Shown in pieces: positions 16,759 through 26,877 of a stretch of DNA of 64,000 nt. The notes under the pieces were generated by a model, which had not been told where the DNA came from, made no database searches, and saw nothing but the letters and a program-made list of their open reading frames with translations. This DNA is from Ensifer adhaerens (GTDB lineage: Bacteria > Pseudomonadota > Alphaproteobacteria > Rhizobiales > Rhizobiaceae). The position numbers and the translations under genes are program-made. The stretch spans positions 248,001 through 312,000 of the forward strand of contig NZ_CP083350.1 in assembly GCF_020035535.1 (NCBI RefSeq), written 5' to 3'. Within the stretch, counting starts at the first letter, position 1; each line of letters opens with the position of its first letter.

Positions 16759-17868
16759 GTGAGGAAACCGCTCCAATCCGAAATCCCGCTCAACCCCCAT
16801 GTCGCCGGCCTGCCGCCATACAACGCCGGCATGAACATTGCCGCTGCACGACTGCAAAGCGGTCGCCAGGATATCGCAGCACTCGCCAGCAACGAGAATC
16901 CGGATGGCTGCTCGCCGCGTGTCGCAGCCGCCCTTACGAACCTCAATCCATCACGCTATTCCGATCCCGCCTGTACGGCGCTGCGCGCGGCACTTGGACA
17001 GAAACTCGGCGTTGCCGTTGATCGCATCGTCGCCGGCAATGGCTCGGAGGAAATGATCGCGGCCGTCTGTCGCGCCGTCCTTCGTCCCGGCGCACTCGTA
17101 GGCACGGTCTGTCCCGGGTTCGGGCTGCACGAGATCGAAGCACTGGCCAATGGCGCCAATGTCGAGAAGGTTGCCATGCGGGCCGACCTCGATTTTGACG
17201 TACCGGCAATCGTTGCCATGCTCGAGCGGGAGCCGGCGATCTTCTTCCTCTCTTCGCCCTCTAATCCGGTTGGCCCGGCGCTCGACCGCGAGAGCCTTGC
17301 TCGCGTTCTTGCGGCCGTCTCACCGGGGACGCTTCTCGTGCTGGACGAGGCCTATTTCGAGTTCACGGACGAAGACTTGCCCGACGGTCTCGCCGCGCTC
17401 TCCGCCACGGACCTTTCCTGGGTCGTGCTCAGAACCTTCTCCAAGGCCTATGGCCTTGCGGGCCTGCGCGTCGGCTACTCGGTGATGTCCGATGCACGGC
17501 TTGCGCGGGCGGTCGCGGCAGCCAAGACACCGTTTAACGTCAACGCCGCCGCACAGGTCGCCGCCGTCGCCGCACTGGAGGACGAGGCCTGGATGTCGTC
17601 TTCGGTTTCAGCGTTGAAACGGGAACGGGCACGTGTGGCCAACGCGGTCGCCGCCATCGGGCTTGCATCGGCGAGATCGCAGACGAACTTCCTGTTCATC
17701 GACGTCGGTCGCGACAGTTCGGCGGCGATGGCCCACTTCCTGTCGGGCGGCATCATCGTCAAGCCATGGAAGGAGAAGGGCTATGAGACCTTCATCCGCG
17801 TAACGATCGGCACGCCCGCGGAGAACGACCGTTTTCTCGACGCGCTTTGCGCTTTCGCCAGGGGCTGA
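16759..17868 (+). CDS. HisC-like aminotransferase (class I/II, PLP)
   Basis: A 369-residue aminotransferase of the histidinol-phosphate aminotransferase group. ASNENPDGCSP near residue 50, SSPSNPVGP, LVLDEAYFEF, and the PLP-lysine K229 in TFSKAYGLAGLRVGY are all present. In this catabolic setting the enzyme more likely deaminates an aromatic or imidazole amino acid than makes histidine; that is inferred from its neighbours. The start is GTG 16759 behind GAAGGAGGA; the frame is open far upstream only as a shadow of the reductase gene. Confidence 0.85.
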   Translation: MRKPLQSEIPLNPHVAGLPPYNAGMNIAAARLQSGRQDIAALASNENPDGCSPRVAAALTNLNPSRYSDPACTALRAALGQKLGVAVDRIVAGNGSEEMIAAVCRAVLRPGALVGTVCPGFGLHEIEALANGANVEKVAMRADLDFDVPAIVAMLEREPAIFFLSSPSNPVGPALDRESLARVLAAVSPGTLLVLDEAYFEFTDEDLPDGLAALSATDLSWVVLRTFSKAYGLAGLRVGYSVMSDARLARAVAAAKTPFNVNAAAQVAAVAALEDEAWMSSSVSALKRERARVANAVAAIGLASARSQTNFLFIDVGRDSSAAMAHFLSGGIIVKPWKEKGYETFIRVTIGTPAENDRFLDALCAFARG

Positions 17869-17932
17869 AGGCTGCGGCCTCCCTCACCTCACACAAAACA
17901 AAGGGGCACTCCAAGCCCCACGGGAACGAACA

Positions 17933-19945
17933 ATGAGCGGAAACGCAAGCCTCTACAAGATGAACCGGGAGCCCAGTCGCATGTCCCCATCAACGCCTGC
18001 CGGTCTCTTCGCCGGCGATTTTTCGGCCCTGCGCGCACGGTTTCTCGCCGCAGCGCGCACCGCGGGTGCCAGTGTCGTCGAATACGTGCATCCACTGCAC
18101 GGCCCGAACGGCGAGCGTCTCGCGACCGATGTCGCCTATCTCGGGCGCGAAGATGCCGGGAAGCTCCTGGTACTGATATCTGGCACCCACGGCGTTGAGG
18201 GTCCTTTCGGCTCGGCTTGCCAGACCGCCTGGCTCTCACAGAATTCGCCTTGGCAACTGCCCGACGATACAGCCGTCCTGGCAATCCACCTCATCAACCC
18301 GTGGGGCACGGCCTGGTCGCGCCGAGTAAACGAGGACAATGTCGACCTCAACCGCAATTTCATCGACTGGCTGAAAAGCACGCCGAAGAACGATCGATAT
18401 GCGGCGCTGCACGCCGCCCTCGTCTGTCGCGCCTGGGAGGGGCCGGAGCGGGATGCGGCGGTAGCAGCCTACGACGCCGCGAAACTACGGCTGGGCGGCT
18501 ATGCCGGCATCGCCCCGGTCGTGGAAGCCGGGCAGTATGAGTTTCCGGACGGCCTGTTCTACGGCGGCGACGGTCCGGTCTGGTCCAACCGGACCCTCAT
18601 CGAAATCCTCTCGACATTCGCACAGCAGGCGGAAGAAGTCGTCGCCTTCGACCTGCACACAGGCGCCGGCCCCTATGGCTATCCTGCACTCCTCTCCGTT
18701 GCCGAGCAGGAACATGCGGGCCTGGAATGGGGGCGGCGCATCTTCGGACCCGCGCTCTCGGTCGTCCTCACCGGCGAGAATGCGACGACGGATACGGGCA
18801 TTGCCGCGACGGCCACGGGCTATGTCTCAGCCGCGGTGAGAACTGCGCTGCCAAAGGCTCGTGTCCTGCCCCTGGTTGTCGAATGTGGAACCCTTGACGG
18901 CGCCACGGTCTCCGATGCGGTTCAGGCGGACAACTGGCTTCATCTGTTCGGCAAGGTCGACACGCCGCTCGGAAACCGGATCAAGGAGAGCCTCCGCGCC
19001 GCTTTCATTCCCGAAGACGCGGACTGGCAGCGCACCTGTCTTTCGACTTCCCTGCGCCACTTCGACCGCGCGTTCGCAGAGCTCAAGTCTGTCGGCGGCG
19101 CCGGTGCCGAAAAGCCCGTTCCGGCAGCGCCGGCCGTCACCATCGTTGCCCACCCGGAAGCCGGCGGGCCAAGACTTGCCGACAGGCCAGCCATCGAAGT
19201 GCACGACATTCACAAGCGCTTTGGTCCCCTCGCCGTTCTCAACGGCGTCAACATCTCTGCGCAGCCCGGAGAAGTCGTGTCGATGATCGGCTCTTCCGGT
19301 TCGGGAAAGAGCACCTTCCTGCGTTGCATCAATCTGCTGGAACAGCCGAACGACGGCCGCATCATCATCGACGGCGAAGAAATCCGCATGAAGAAAACGC
19401 CAGATGGCGGCGCCATGCCCGCCGACATGCGACAGGTCGAGCGTATCCGCTCGCGCGTCGGCATGGTGTTCCAGAACTTCAATCTCTGGCCGCACATGAC
19501 GGTCCTCGAAAACATCATCGAGGCGCCGCTGCATGTCCTGAAGGAGAGCCGGCAAGCGGCAATCGATCATGCCCATGCCCTCTTGAAGAAGGTCGGCCTC
19601 ACCGACAAGCACGCCCAGTATCCCGGCCAGCTTTCCGGCGGGCAGCAGCAGCGTGCCGCCATCGCCCGCACGCTCGCCATGCGCCCGAAGCTCATCCTCC
19701 TGGACGAGCCGACCTCGGCGCTCGATCCGGAGCTCGTCGGCGAGGTGCTGCGCGTGATCCGGCAGCTCGCAGAAGAAGGAAATACGATGATCCTCGTGAC
19801 GCATGAAATGCAGTTCGCGCGCGAGGTCTCGCACAAGATCCTCTTCCTCCACCAGGGAAAGGTTGAGGAGGAGGGTGCTCCGGCGGAGGTTTTCACGAAC
19901 CCACGCTCCGAACGCATGCGCCAGTTCCTGGCCCGTACGCTCTGA
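17933..19945 (+). CDS. Fusion of an M14-like (DUF2817) peptidase domain with a polar amino acid ABC ATPase
   Basis: One uninterrupted 670-residue frame carries two normally separate proteins. Residues about 25-385 match DUF2817, a zinc carboxypeptidase-like family: H86-x-x-E89 in GTHGVEG, VDLNRNF, H242 in FDLHTGAG, and VVECGT are the expected metal and active-site elements. An Ala/Pro-rich linker follows (about 386-419). Residues about 420-670 form a GlnQ/HisP-type ATPase with Walker A GSSGSGKS (453-460), signature LSGGQQQR (about 566) and Walker [15 protein letters not shown]. The ATPase should power the permeases at 20915-22311. No internal start with a strong ribosome site is evident in the linker. 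The peptidase half presumably trims the imported compound in the cytosol. Confidence 0.88.
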   Translation: MSGNASLYKMNREPSRMSPSTPAGLFAGDFSALRARFLAAARTAGASVVEYVHPLHGPNGERLATDVAYLGREDAGKLLVLISGTHGVEGPFGSACQTAWLSQNSPWQLPDDTAVLAIHLINPWGTAWSRRVNEDNVDLNRNFIDWLKSTPKNDRYAALHAALVCRAWEGPERDAAVAAYDAAKLRLGGYAGIAPVVEAGQYEFPDGLFYGGDGPVWSNRTLIEILSTFAQQAEEVVAFDLHTGAGPYGYPALLSVAEQEHAGLEWGRRIFGPALSVVLTGENATTDTGIAATATGYVSAAVRTALPKARVLPLVVECGTLDGATVSDAVQADNWLHLFGKVDTPLGNRIKESLRAAFIPEDADWQRTCLSTSLRHFDRAFAELKSVGGAGAEKPVPAAPAVTIVAHPEAGGPRLADRPAIEVHDIHKRFGPLAVLNGVNISAQPGEVVSMIGSSGSGKSTFLRCINLLEQPNDGRIIIDGEEIRMKKTPDGGAMPADMRQVERIRSRVGMVFQNFNLWPHMTVLENIIEAPLHVLKESRQAAIDHAHALLKKVGLTDKHAQYPGQLSGGQQQRAAIARTLAMRPKLILLDEPTSALDPELVGEVLRVIRQLAEEGNTMILVTHEMQFAREVSHKILFLHQGKVEEEGAPAEVFTNPRSERMRQFLARTL

Positions 19946-19959
19946 CCGCCGGCATCACC

Positions 19960-19979
19960 CGTCCGGGAACTTCCGGACG
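19960..19979 (+). promoter_or_regulatory. Hairpin ahead of the binding-protein gene
   Basis: CGTCCGG (19960-19966) and CCGGACG (19973-19979) form a perfect stem with a 6-nt loop between the fusion gene and the binding protein gene. No U-tract follows, so it may be a processing or stability element within the polycistronic message. Confidence 0.4.
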
Positions 19980-20016
19980 AGAGCCAACAAGAAAGCTCAA
20001 CATGGGGAACCAAAAC

Positions 20017-20814
20017 ATGAAGCTGAAAAGTCTGTTGCTCGCCACGCTCTTCACCGCAGGCCTCACCACGGCCCACGCTGCCGAGGGCGAGTTGTCGATC
20101 GGCACCGAGGGCGAATATCCGCCGTGGAGCATTGCCGACTCTGCCGGCAACGTGACCGGTTTCGACGCCGATGTCGGAAGCCTGCTCTGTGCCAAGCTGG
20201 AGATGAAATGCCACTTCGTCGTACAGGCCTTCGACGGGCTCATACCGGCGCTGAAGGCCAAGCGTTTCGATATCATCATTTCCGGCATGTCGATCACGGC
20301 CGAACGCAAGAAGCAGATCGACTTCTCCGTCGGCTATGCCGAACTCGCCAACATGTTCGTGGTCAAGAAGGACTCGGATCTGGCCGGCATCAAGGACATC
20401 GACACGCTGCTGAAGTCGCTCGATGGCCGCACGGTCGGCGTTCAGGCCGGAACGACCCACGCCCATTTCATGGAGAAGCGGGCTTCGTCTGCCGTGCTGA
20501 AGACCTACGACACGCTCGACCAGATGCAGATCGACCTCGCCAGCGGCCGCGTCGAGGCTGCGTTTGCGGATGCGTCAGCCCTCCAGGATTTCCTCGGACG
20601 GCCCGACGGCAAGGACTTCCAGTTCGTTGACGTGAAGGTCTTGAGCACCTTCGATCCGACGCTTGGCGAAGGCATCGGCGTAGGCATCTCGCAGGAAAAC
20701 ACCGAGCTGAAGGCCCGCATCGACAAGGCGCTCTGCGAGTTGGTTGCCGACGGATCGATCGGCAAGGCGAGCGAGACCTGGTTCAAGGCGGACATCTCCC
20801 GCCCCTGCCTATAG
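20017..20814 (+). CDS. Polar amino acid ABC transporter substrate-binding protein
   Basis: A 265-residue periplasmic binding protein of family 3. The signal peptide LKSLLLATLFTAGLTTAHA is followed by TEGEYPPWSI, FDADVGSLLCAKL, the MSITAERKKQIDFS signature and a GVQAGTTHAHF segment. It should bind an amino acid-like ligand and deliver it to the permeases downstream. ATG 20017 is preferred because GGGGAAC precedes it; ATG 20002 is an alternative. A long hairpin separates it from the permease genes. Confidence 0.9.
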   Translation: MKLKSLLLATLFTAGLTTAHAAEGELSIGTEGEYPPWSIADSAGNVTGFDADVGSLLCAKLEMKCHFVVQAFDGLIPALKAKRFDIIISGMSITAERKKQIDFSVGYAELANMFVVKKDSDLAGIKDIDTLLKSLDGRTVGVQAGTTHAHFMEKRASSAVLKTYDTLDQMQIDLASGRVEAAFADASALQDFLGRPDGKDFQFVDVKVLSTFDPTLGEGIGVGISQENTELKARIDKALCELVADGSIGKASETWFKADISRPCL

Positions 20815-20823
20815 CGGCAAACT

Positions 20824-20876
20824 TTCGTCTCCCGGAAGAGAAGAGACCGCCAGGTGCTCTTCGTCCGGGAGACGAA
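20824..20876 (+). promoter_or_regulatory. Intercistronic stem-loop between binding-protein and permease genes
   Basis: TTCGTCTCCCGG (20824-20835) is exactly complementary to CCGGGAGACGAA (20865-20876), a 12-bp stem with a 29-nt loop. Such hairpins after binding-protein genes often stop 3' decay and lower permease expression, keeping the binding protein in excess. That role is inferred. Confidence 0.6.
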
Positions 20877-20914
20877 GCATCCGATCGGACAATACACAGG
20901 TTTGGGCTGGTTCA

Positions 20915-21622
20915 ATGGAACTTGGATTATGGCAGGTATGGGAAGGCGGCTGGATAACCGCAATCCTGCGCGGCGCGGCAATCACCATAGCCGTCGGCGT
21001 CGCAAGCATGGCCTTCGGCATCGTCATAGGCGTCGCCTGCGGCCTGATCAAATGGGCGCGGCTTTTCCCGCTGACGCTGATCGTGGATTTCTACACCTCG
21101 ATCGTGCGCGGCGTGCCGGAACTCCTGATCATCTATCTTCTCTTCTTTTCCTCCGTCGAGTTCATCGCTCGGGTGGCCTCAGCGTTCGGCTATGAGGGGC
21201 TCGCCGGAAACGGTTACGCCTTCGTCATCGCCGTCGTCGCCATCGCGGCCATTTCCGGTGCCTACTCCACCGAGGTCGTCCGCGGTGCACTTGCCGCCAT
21301 TCCGTCTGGCCATATCGAGGCGGCGCGGGCGCTCGGCATTCCCGGGACCCGCATCTTCCGCCGCATCATCGCGCCACAAATGCTGCGGATCGCCGTACCC
21401 GGCATGAACAATGTCTGGCAGACCACCATCAAGGATACGGCCCTCGTTTCGGTGGTCGGCCTGCAGGAATTGATGCGTGCCGCATTCGTCGGAGCAGGAT
21501 CGACCCGCCACCCCTTCATCTTCTACTTCATCGCCGCCGTCGTCTATCTCTCGATCACGCTGGTCAGCCAGAGTGGTTTTGATGGGATCGAACGCTTGCT
21601 GCGCCCTCGCGAGAGGAAATAG
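20915..21622 (+). CDS. Polar amino acid ABC transporter permease, HisQ-like
   Basis: A 235-residue inner-membrane permease of the His/Glu/Gln/Arg/opine family. It begins MELGLWQVWEGGWITAILRGAA, has about five membrane helices, the SIVRGVPELLIIYLLFF segment and the coupling loop AIPSGHIEAARALGIPGTRIFRRIIAPQ. ATG 20915 is the first Met consistent with family N-termini; the frame is open upstream through the hairpin region. The next permease starts 2 bp after its stop. Confidence 0.9.
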   Translation: MELGLWQVWEGGWITAILRGAAITIAVGVASMAFGIVIGVACGLIKWARLFPLTLIVDFYTSIVRGVPELLIIYLLFFSSVEFIARVASAFGYEGLAGNGYAFVIAVVAIAAISGAYSTEVVRGALAAIPSGHIEAARALGIPGTRIFRRIIAPQMLRIAVPGMNNVWQTTIKDTALVSVVGLQELMRAAFVGAGSTRHPFIFYFIAAVVYLSITLVSQSGFDGIERLLRPRERK

Positions 21623-21624
21623 GC

Positions 21625-22311
21625 ATGGATCTCGAACTTGTTCGCCTCGCGGTTCCAGCCCTCGCCAAGGGCTTGTGGCTGACCGCCATCCTGACACTCA
21701 TTTCGATCGCCATCGGCTTCAACCTCGGCCTGGCGCTGGCGGTCATGCGGCTGTCGAAAAACTCGGTACTCAGCAGCTTTGCCAAGGGCTACAGCACCGT
21801 GTTCCGGGGCACGCCGCTGCTGGTCCAGCTTTTCCTCTTCTACTACGGCCTCGGCCAGCTTTCCTTCGTTCGCGACAACCCCGTGCTCTGGTGGATCGTC
21901 GGCGACGGCGCGCATTGCGCGGTCATGGCACTCGCACTGAACACGGCGGCCTATACGTCTGAAATCCTGCGCGGCGGGCTCATGTCCATTCCGGGCGGGC
22001 TCGTCGAAGCCGCCCAGGCCTGCGGCATGTCGCGGCTCCTGTGCTTTCGCCGGATCACCTTTCCCCTCGCCATCCGGCAGGCACTGCCCGCCTATGGCAA
22101 CGAACTCGTTCTCGTCGTCAAGGGAACGAGCCTCGCCTCTACAATCACCGTTCTGGAGATCACCGGCCATGCAAAACGGCTGATGAGCCAGACCTACGCA
22201 ATTCTCGAAATCTTCGCCATTGCCGGCGTGCTCTATCTGCTCATCAATCTGGTGCTGATCACGCTCGTACGGCTCGTGGAAGCCCGTCTCACACGCTACC
22301 TGCCGCGATAG
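21625..22311 (+). CDS. Polar amino acid ABC transporter permease, HisM-like
   Basis: A 228-residue partner of the preceding permease. It has a GLWLTAILTLISIAIGFNLGLALAV helix, the YSTVFRGTPLLVQLFLFYYG segment and the coupling loop GLVEAAQACGMSRLLCFRRITFP. AGGAAATAGG precedes the start. Together with the ATPase half of the 17933 fusion and the 20017 binding protein it completes the importer. Confidence 0.9.
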   Translation: MDLELVRLAVPALAKGLWLTAILTLISIAIGFNLGLALAVMRLSKNSVLSSFAKGYSTVFRGTPLLVQLFLFYYGLGQLSFVRDNPVLWWIVGDGAHCAVMALALNTAAYTSEILRGGLMSIPGGLVEAAQACGMSRLLCFRRITFPLAIRQALPAYGNELVLVVKGTSLASTITVLEITGHAKRLMSQTYAILEIFAIAGVLYLLINLVLITLVRLVEARLTRYLPR

Positions 22312-22360
22312 GGCTGCCGCGCCCGAAACGGCTGGAAACTTCAAAAGAAAGAGAAATACC

Positions 22361-23488
<1,128 letters not shown>

Positions 23489-23604
23489 GCGCGGGTTGAG
23501 GACTGTTCCAGACTGCAATTGCATTTCACGTTCCGCCGCGCCACCGGCCGGCGGCGCCAGTGAACAGCCGGGCATCGTGCACCGGCCAAAAGGAGGAGAA
23601 GCCC

Positions 23605-24180
23605 ATGCCAAGCATTGCCATACATCCGTCCCTCGACAGCGGGTTCAAGGCGACGGACGCCGCCTTTTCCGGCGGCACGCTCGTCTGCAATTGCACGAGC
23701 AATCCCGTAAAGGTCCGCGTCAAAGGTGACATCGCCCACAACCACGCCTGCGGCTGCACCAAGTGCTGGAAGCCCGGCGATGCCGTTTTCTCCGTCGTCG
23801 CCGTGGCACCGACGGATAACATCGAGGTTCTGCAGAACGGCGGCAAGCTGGCGGTCGTGGACCCTACCGCGCTGATCCAGCGCCATGCCTGCAAGGACTG
23901 CGGCGTGCACATGTATGGCCCGGTGGAACGGGACCACCCGTTCAAGGGGCTGTCTTTCCTGCACCCCGAACGCTTCCAGGAAACAGGCTGGGCAAAGCCG
24001 GGCTTTGCGGCCTTCGTCTCCTCGATCATCGAGAGCGGTTATGATCCGGCGAAGATGGATGGCGTGCGCGCCCGGCTGCGCGAACTGGGTGTGGAACCCT
24101 ATGACTGCCTCAACCCGGGCCTCATGGATTACATCGCCACATGGACGGCCAAGAAGAGCGGCGCGCTCAAATCGGCCTGA
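23605..24180 (+). CDS. gfa: S-(hydroxymethyl)glutathione synthase (Gfa)
   Basis: A 191-residue zinc protein that speeds condensation of formaldehyde with glutathione. Cysteine clusters [14 protein letters not shown] and CKDCG match the Gfa pattern, and the length is normal. The start at 23605 follows AGGAGGAGAA; the frame is open a little upstream with no better site. It forms a two-step formaldehyde pathway with the alcohol dehydrogenase upstream. Confidence 0.93.
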   Translation: MPSIAIHPSLDSGFKATDAAFSGGTLVCNCTSNPVKVRVKGDIAHNHACGCTKCWKPGDAVFSVVAVAPTDNIEVLQNGGKLAVVDPTALIQRHACKDCGVHMYGPVERDHPFKGLSFLHPERFQETGWAKPGFAAFVSSIIESGYDPAKMDGVRARLRELGVEPYDCLNPGLMDYIATWTAKKSGALKSA

Positions 24181-24236
24181 ACACGCAGACGCAACCATCT
24201 GAAAAACTTCAGACATCAACCCGCAGGTCGTATCGC

Positions 24237-25646
24237 ATGGATTGCCTCAAGCCCGCGTTCAAAGCCGAAATTCTGAGAATTGTCGGTGACGGAAATTTCA
24301 AGGACGGAGAGGCCATCTCCACGATCGACTACGGAGTGGCGCCCGAAAATCTGGGGGCGCGCGCAGTCGTGTTCCCCAGAACGGCCGACGAAATTGCGGC
24401 GGTCGTCAAATGTTGCCGCGCGCACGGCGTTCCGCTCGTTACTCATGGGGGACGAACCGGGCTCGTCGGCGGTGCCGTATCCAGGCCGGGCGAGCTGGTG
24501 CTCTCGACCGCCCGCCTCAATTGCATCCTGCATATCTCGCCGATCGAGCGCGTTGCCGTGGTGGAAGCCGGCGTTACGCTGCAGGCGCTGCAAGCAGCGG
24601 CGGCCGTACATCGACTTGAAACAGGGATCGATTTGCCGTCGCGTGGGTCGGCTACGATCGGCGGGATGGCGTCCACCAACGCCGGGGGCATTGCCGCCTT
24701 TCGCTTCGGGGTGATGCGGCATCGCATTCTCGGTATGGAGGCCGTGCTTGCCGATGGCTCCATCTACTCGGATATGACCCGGGTCGTGAAGAATGCCGCC
24801 GGCTACGACCTGAAACATCTCTTTGTCGGAGCGGAAGGCACGCTCGGCATCATCACGCGCATTGCCGTCAAGCTCGAACCCCAGCCGGCAGCCACCGCCA
24901 CGGTCCTCTTCGGTCTGCCGTCCGTGGATGCGGCACTCGCGGTCGTCCGTCGCGGCCTCGACGCCGAATACGGTCAACTGCGGGCAGCGGAGGCGATCTG
25001 GAATACCTTTTTCCGCCTGACGTCCGGCCATCAGTCCTGGTCGGCCGTGGACTACAGGACCGACCATCCGATCAACCTCTTGGTCTCTCTCGGCGGGACG
25101 GAAGAGGACGCGTTGCAGGCGGAACTGGGACGTATCTACGAGGACGTCATCGCCGATCATCCCGACGCCTCGGCCGTGATCGCCTCTTCGGGCGCGCAGG
25201 AGGTCGATCTCTGGCGCCTGCGCGAAGATACGGACCTGATCTATCGAAAACATCCGAGCGCGCCATCCTACGATGTCTCGGTCCCGCTTTCGGAGATCGG
25301 CGCCTATCTCGAGCGTTGCCTTGAGGGGCTGCGGGAACTGGATGCTGCCCTCGACCCCTACCTGTTCGGCCATCTCGCCGACGGAAATCTCCATATCGTC
25401 CTCAATGCCGCCGGCAGCGATATCCCAGCCGAAAAGGTCAAGGCAATCGAGACGATCCTTTACAGAGATATCGGGGGGATCGGCGGAGCGTTCTCCGCCG
25501 AACACGGGATCGGCATCAAGCGCGTCAGGCAATTGTCGGATATCTCAGGCGCTGTGAAACTGGCGCTGATGCATCGCGTGAAGGAAACGCTCGACTCTGC
25601 CGCGATCCTCAATCCCGGCAAGGTTCTGCTTCCGGTTTCTCCCTGA
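24237..25646 (+). CDS. FAD-linked oxidase, GlcD/D-lactate dehydrogenase-like
   Basis: A 469-residue flavoprotein of the FAD-binding_4 / FAD-oxidase_C family that oxidises 2-hydroxyacids such as D-2-hydroxyglutarate, D-lactate or glycolate. The FAD loop THGGRTGLVGGAVS and SRGSATIGGMASTNAGGIAAFRFG lie in the N-terminal half; LFGHLADGNLHIVL and the C-terminal GAFSAEHGIG are the usual C-terminal motifs. It could handle the 2-hydroxyacid formed after the HisC-like aminotransferase and a reductase, but this is speculative. It is the last gene of the plus-strand run. Confidence 0.88.
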   Translation: MDCLKPAFKAEILRIVGDGNFKDGEAISTIDYGVAPENLGARAVVFPRTADEIAAVVKCCRAHGVPLVTHGGRTGLVGGAVSRPGELVLSTARLNCILHISPIERVAVVEAGVTLQALQAAAAVHRLETGIDLPSRGSATIGGMASTNAGGIAAFRFGVMRHRILGMEAVLADGSIYSDMTRVVKNAAGYDLKHLFVGAEGTLGIITRIAVKLEPQPAATATVLFGLPSVDAALAVVRRGLDAEYGQLRAAEAIWNTFFRLTSGHQSWSAVDYRTDHPINLLVSLGGTEEDALQAELGRIYEDVIADHPDASAVIASSGAQEVDLWRLREDTDLIYRKHPSAPSYDVSVPLSEIGAYLERCLEGLRELDAALDPYLFGHLADGNLHIVLNAAGSDIPAEKVKAIETILYRDIGGIGGAFSAEHGIGIKRVRQLSDISGAVKLALMHRVKETLDSAAILNPGKVLLPVSP

Positions 25647-25688
25647 GGCAGGCGCTCCCGGCGCGTCTCTCGCCGACGAGCGGATTTC

Positions 25689-25720
25689 TCGAGGCGGGCG
25701 AGATCAACTCGCCGCCTCGA
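25689..25720. terminator. Bidirectional terminator hairpin between convergent operons
   Basis: TCGAGGCGG-G-CGAG (25689-25702) pairs with CTCG-CCGCCTCGA (25708-25720): 13 base pairs with one bulged G and a 5-nt loop. A short AATTATT follows on the plus strand. It lies between the stop codons of the FAD oxidase and the LivJ-like gene. Confidence 0.7.
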
Positions 25721-25733
25721 ATTATTGGGCCAG

Positions 25734-26849
25734 TTAGTTGGCGATCGGCGCGTAGGCGCCGTTGCTCCAGCGGTTGATGTCGTAGCTGGCATCCTTGAGG
25801 TCGCCCTTTTCGTCGAAGGCCACCGAACCGACGACAGTATCGATCGGCTGGCCGTTCTTCAGAGCCTCTGCAACCTTCGTCGGATCGTCCGAACCGGCAC
25901 GCTCGATGCCCTGCGCGAATGCTTGAATGACCGCGTAGGAGAAGAGCGTGAAGCCTTCGGGCTTGAAGCCGCCGGCCTGAATCTTGGCTACCGCCTCCTT
26001 CGCCTCAGGCTTGGACTGCGGATCGGACGGGAAAACGAAAAGCGTGCCCTCGCCCGCCGGGCCCGCGACCTGCCAGAATTCCGGCGAGGCGATCGAGTCC
26101 GGCATGATCAGCTGGAATTTGTACTTCTGCTCCGCGGCCTGGCGCAGCATCAGGCCGGCTTCCGGATGGTATCCGCCAAAATAGACCACATCGGCCTTGG
26201 CCTCTTTCAGCTTCGTCACGAGCGCGTTGTAGTCCTTCTCACCCGCGTTGATGCCTTCATAGAGGACCTCCTTCAGGCCACTTTCGTTCATCGTAGCGCG
26301 CACCGCATTGGCAACACCCTGGCCATAGGCGGTCTTGTCGTGCAGAACTGCAACGTTCTTGCCAGCATATTCCTTGGCGATCCATGGGCCTATGAAGGCG
26401 CCCTGCGCGTCGTCACGGGTGTAGAGACGCATGATGTTGGTCCAGCCCTTGGCCGCCGCATCATCCGTCATGACCGGGTTGGACGAGGCCGGGCTCATCA
26501 TCAACGTGCCGTTCTCGGCATAAACAGCGGATGCCGGAATGCTGGAACCCGAGCAGGCGTGGCCATCGACAAAGCTGATGCCGCTTGCCGCGATCCGGTT
26601 GGCAACCGAAACCGCCTGCTTCGGGTCGCACTGGTCGTCTTCGAACTGCAGCTTGACCTGGCGGCCAAGCACGCCACCCTTGGCGTTGATCGCGTCTGCA
26701 GCCGCCTGAGCGCCCTGCCTGAACTGATCGCCGATCGTGGCGAGCGGCCCGGTCAGCGGGCCTGCCACGGCAAACGTCAGATCATCCGCACGCGCGGCTG
26801 TCCCCATGAGCAGGCCGAGGGCCGTGCCGATAATCAGAATACGTCTCAT
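25734..26849 (-). CDS. Branched-chain-amino-acid-type ABC substrate-binding protein (LivJ-like)
   Basis: A 371-residue periplasmic binding protein of the Leu/Ile/Val family. The signal peptide RRILIIGTALGLLMGTAARA is followed by AVAGPLTGPLATIGDQFRQGAQAAADAIN, CDPKQAVSVANRI, and DGHACSGSSIPAS. The start at 26849 follows AAGGGAG. It lies 28 bp after soxG on the same strand and is probably the last gene of the sarcosine oxidase operon. No matching permease or ATPase genes are in the window, so it must work with components encoded elsewhere. Confidence 0.88.
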   Translation of the reverse strand: MRRILIIGTALGLLMGTAARADDLTFAVAGPLTGPLATIGDQFRQGAQAAADAINAKGGVLGRQVKLQFEDDQCDPKQAVSVANRIAASGISFVDGHACSGSSIPASAVYAENGTLMMSPASSNPVMTDDAAAKGWTNIMRLYTRDDAQGAFIGPWIAKEYAGKNVAVLHDKTAYGQGVANAVRATMNESGLKEVLYEGINAGEKDYNALVTKLKEAKADVVYFGGYHPEAGLMLRQAAEQKYKFQLIMPDSIASPEFWQVAGPAGEGTLFVFPSDPQSKPEAKEAVAKIQAGGFKPEGFTLFSYAVIQAFAQGIERAGSDDPTKVAEALKNGQPIDTVVGSVAFDEKGDLKDASYDINRWSNGAYAPIAN

Positions 26850-26877
26850 TGTCTCAACTCCCTTTTGTTGCCCGCTT

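Noticed and set aside
16759..17868. Biosynthetic hisC
   Set aside because: It lies inside a catabolic operon with no other histidine genes, so a biosynthetic name would mislead even though the sequence is HisC-like.
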